NCBI GenBank assembly: GCA_937874965.1
Contig: CALNCD010000029.1
Span: 1 to 16,330, forward strand
Direction: 5' to 3'
From: an uncultured Erysipelotrichaceae bacterium
GTDB lineage: Bacteria; Bacillota_I; Bacilli_A; Erysipelotrichales; Erysipelotrichaceae
DNA: 16,330 nucleotides
The notes under the pieces are model-generated. The model was not told where the DNA came from. It saw only the letters and a program-made list of their open reading frames with translations, and ran no database searches. This document shows positions 14,121 through 16,330 of the stretch, one piece after another. Positions within the stretch are counted from its first letter, which is position 1. Each line of letters begins with the position of its first letter. A program made the position numbers and the translations under genes.

Positions 14121-16330
14121 ACATCTTAGCCCGGGTAAGCAAACGTAACATCGAGTACAACAAGCAATGGTCCATTATGACCATTCTCGGATTGATTCTC
14201 TCGACAGCGATGATTACAGCAGTCATTGTCATGTGCTTCAGTTTCTATCAGATGATGATGGATGACTCCATTAAAAACAACGGAACCAACCAGTTTCGTA
14301 TTAATGCGATCAGCGCTGAGGGTTACAATGCTTTATTGAAGGATGAAGCACTGGCTGTCATTGACACGGATGAGATTACGCGCTACACCGAGTTTGCAAG
14401 GCAAGATAATGATGTGGAATCAACCTTTATTGTTTCCATCAAGAATCTGCGTGATGATTATGCGTATCAGTTAAAACGGGGAACACTGCCGGCGAATGAC
14501 CATGAACTTGTCGTCAGTCCATATTATCTGGAGACACTGAGTTCTATGGCCGGACAGGCAGTGGATGTCGGTACAACCCTTCCGATCCGGGTGGCCAAGA
14601 GCGCCGTTTCAGTCGGTCAGAATGAGAATGGGAGCCAAGAGGTCGCGCTGGAGAATCCCGAGGTTGAAGCGTATACCATCGTCGGTGTTCTAAAAGACAT
14701 TGATTATAGTCAGTATCCGCGGCTTGGCGATTATGTTCCTGAGGGCCTCCTGACGTTTCAAGGTTCAGTTATCAATTACAATGTCACCTTTAATTATAAG
14801 ACCATCCAGCAATCGATTCTTGCCGATGCCAGGAACTATGCTGAAACGTATGGGACTGCTTATACGACATTGAATATCAATGAGAGTTATCTGAATTGGT
14901 TCGGTGTAACCAGCAGCAATTATCGATCAACGATGATCACGTCGATTGCATCCGCTGGAGGGATTGTCCTGGTTCTGATCTTAGCAGCAGGTATTTCCTT
15001 AATCAATAATGCGTTCTCGATGGCTGCCGCCCAACGGTCACGGCAGCTGGGGATGCTGGGCAGTGTCGGCGCAACCCGTTCGCAAAAACGCACGATTCTT
15101 TACAGTGAAGGGTTGTTTCTTTCTGTCGTAGGAATTACCCTTGGAATCGGAGCCGGTTACTTAGGCATGGCCGTCACATTCAAAATTCTTGCTGACCAGT
15201 ATCCGGTATTTGCTTCCTTTGGATTAAAGCCGCTGCTTCCATGGCAGGGAATTGTTCTGACTGCTCTGTTTGCATTGGTCATGGTCTTCTTATCCTTATA
15301 TCGCCCTGCTCGCAGAGCCTCTAAGGTATCACCGGTGGAATCAATTCGTGAAAGCAAGGAGTATCATGTTTCCGCAAAGAAATTGCGGGTCCAACCTTGG
15401 ATTCGTCAGGTATTCAAGGTCGAGGGCGAAATTGCCTCGAAATACATGAAGCGTAATAAGCGCAGTTATCGTCCGACAATCATTTCGCTGACCATCAGTA
15501 TTATCCTGTTTTTAGCAGGGATGAATCTTGCGGGAATGATGACCGAAACCATTGAGCTGAACCAGAGTGATGGTGTAGATATTACCTTGTATTACAATGA
15601 GGACAGTGGCGAGAAGATGGACGACCTTAAAGAAGCAGTGCAATCCAGCGGCTATTTCAGCAGCGTTGTGGTCGCTGGCAATGGCTACGGCAATGTGCAT
15701 ATTGATTCAGCCTATGTGAGTTCTGAGTTCAAACAGTATGCGACACAATCGGGCGCAGATTTCGGAGGATCACTCCGGATTGTCAGTGATTCAGCATTCA
15801 GTGAACTCAGCAAAGACAAACTTGATCCAGCTTCAGGAACTGTGCTTGTGTACGATCAGAGCTTCCGGATTGTTGACGGCAAGGGCATATCATCCCGTAT
15901 AACAGAATTGAAGGAGGGGGATCTGATCCAGCTTTATGCCACAGGAAACAGCGGAACAGTAAATTATAAGGATTACACAGCGTCCTTGATATATCAGAAG
16001 ATCAGCGGACTGACTCAGCCTGTGGGTGAATATCCTTCACTGACAATTATCATGAGTGAGCAGCAATATAAACAATACATGGAAGAAATGTCTACGAATG
16101 TGTATATGGGCATATCAGTTAATGTCAGTTTGGTTTTGAAAGATAAAGCCTTGAATGAAGAGGCTCAGAAATATCTTCAGGGCAATGAGTTGACGAAGGG
16201 GTATACGCGTCTCTATGATGCAGTGGAAAATAATGCGAAATCGATGCAGATGATCGGTGTTATAACAGTGTTTGTGAGTGGATTTATTGGGTTGATCAGT
16301 CTCATCTGTTTGGTGAATATCATTAATACA
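14117..16330 (+). CDS. FtsX/MacB-like ABC transporter permease, cut by the window end
   Basis: An open frame of 738 codons runs to the right edge without a stop, so the C-terminus is missing. It begins at ATG 14117 in an ATGA overlap with the ATPase gene. Translated from the sequence, it has TM1 (about 20-45), a large extracellular domain (about 46-272) and three spans (about 275-300, 330-360, 385-410) holding an FtsX core with RSRQLGMLGSVGATRSQ. A second half then repeats the plan: TM5 (about 455-478), another extracellular domain (to about 710) and the start of TM6. Two FtsX units with two outer domains differ from classical BceB, which has one large loop. The missing part should hold about two more spans. 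Substrate unknown. Confidence 0.92.
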   Translation, partial: MNILARVSKRNIEYNKQWSIMTILGLILSTAMITAVIVMCFSFYQMMMDDSIKNNGTNQFRINAISAEGYNALLKDEALAVIDTDEITRYTEFARQDNDVESTFIVSIKNLRDDYAYQLKRGTLPANDHELVVSPYYLETLSSMAGQAVDVGTTLPIRVAKSAVSVGQNENGSQEVALENPEVEAYTIVGVLKDIDYSQYPRLGDYVPEGLLTFQGSVINYNVTFNYKTIQQSILADARNYAETYGTAYTTLNINESYLNWFGVTSSNYRSTMITSIASAGGIVLVLILAAGISLINNAFSMAAAQRSRQLGMLGSVGATRSQKRTILYSEGLFLSVVGITLGIGAGYLGMAVTFKILADQYPVFASFGLKPLLPWQGIVLTALFALVMVFLSLYRPARRASKVSPVESIRESKEYHVSAKKLRVQPWIRQVFKVEGEIASKYMKRNKRSYRPTIISLTISIILFLAGMNLAGMMTETIELNQSDGVDITLYYNEDSGEKMDDLKEAVQSSGYFSSVVVAGNGYGNVHIDSAYVSSEFKQYATQSGADFGGSLRIVSDSAFSELSKDKLDPASGTVLVYDQSFRIVDGKGISSRITELKEGDLIQLYATGNSGTVNYKDYTASLIYQKISGLTQPVGEYPSLTIIMSEQQYKQYMEEMSTNVYMGISVNVSLVLKDKALNEEAQKYLQGNELTKGYTRLYDAVENNAKSMQMIGVITVFVSGFIGLISLICLVNIINT

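Overview
The window looks like chromosomal DNA of a moderately low-GC Gram-positive bacterium (Bacillota). The signs are a T-box leader, strong GGAGG ribosome binding sites, two sortase-anchored surface proteins (LPDTG and IPDTG), MucBP and InlB-type repeats, and a two-component/ABC module of the antimicrobial-peptide type. The mix of domains would suit an Erysipelotrichia-like gut commensal, but no marker gene is present and this placement is inference.

Layout from left to right. (1) 1-330, minus strand: promoter and T-box leader whose specifier reads AUG (methionine); the controlled gene lies beyond the left edge. (2) 382-1963, plus: a strong promoter overlapped by three 20-bp operators at exact 28-bp spacing, then satD-like and DUF3307 genes that overlap by 17 bases. 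(3) 1982-3303, plus: a promoter with a perfect palindromic operator, a COG0523/CobW GTPase and a terminator. (4) 3304-3749: AT-rich DNA without a clear gene. (5) 3750-6927, plus: a large LPDTG adhesin with a Pmp-like beta-helix followed by InlB B-repeats; the last two repeats are a perfect 243-bp duplication. (6) 6992-9117, plus: Crp/Fnr regulator, DUF438-hemerythrin-PAS protein and small cupin. (7) 9127-11357, minus: an IPDTG-anchored MucBP protein with its own terminator and promoter. (8) 11653-16330, plus: OmpR-family regulator, intramembrane-sensing kinase, ABC ATPase and FtsX/MacB-like permease (cut by the right edge), with a BceR-like operator between kinase and ATPase.

How the parts work together. 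The SatD/DUF3307 pair is the best candidate for an undescribed system. SatD looks like a class III nucleotidyl-cyclase-like (palm) domain fused to a C-terminal helix-turn-helix, and it is translationally overlapped with a membrane protein that carries a conserved His/Asp array. The operator array in front could be its own binding site. The CobW gene is probably controlled by a metal regulator and acts in metal allocation. The Crp/Fnr-DUF438-cupin set suits an iron/redox or nitrosative sensing unit. The last four genes form a sense-and-export module for a cell-envelope-active compound.

Several starts were moved from the longest reading frame using ribosome binding sites: the adhesin (GTG 3804), Crp/Fnr (6992), MucBP protein (11324), response regulator (11708) and ABC ATPase (13437).
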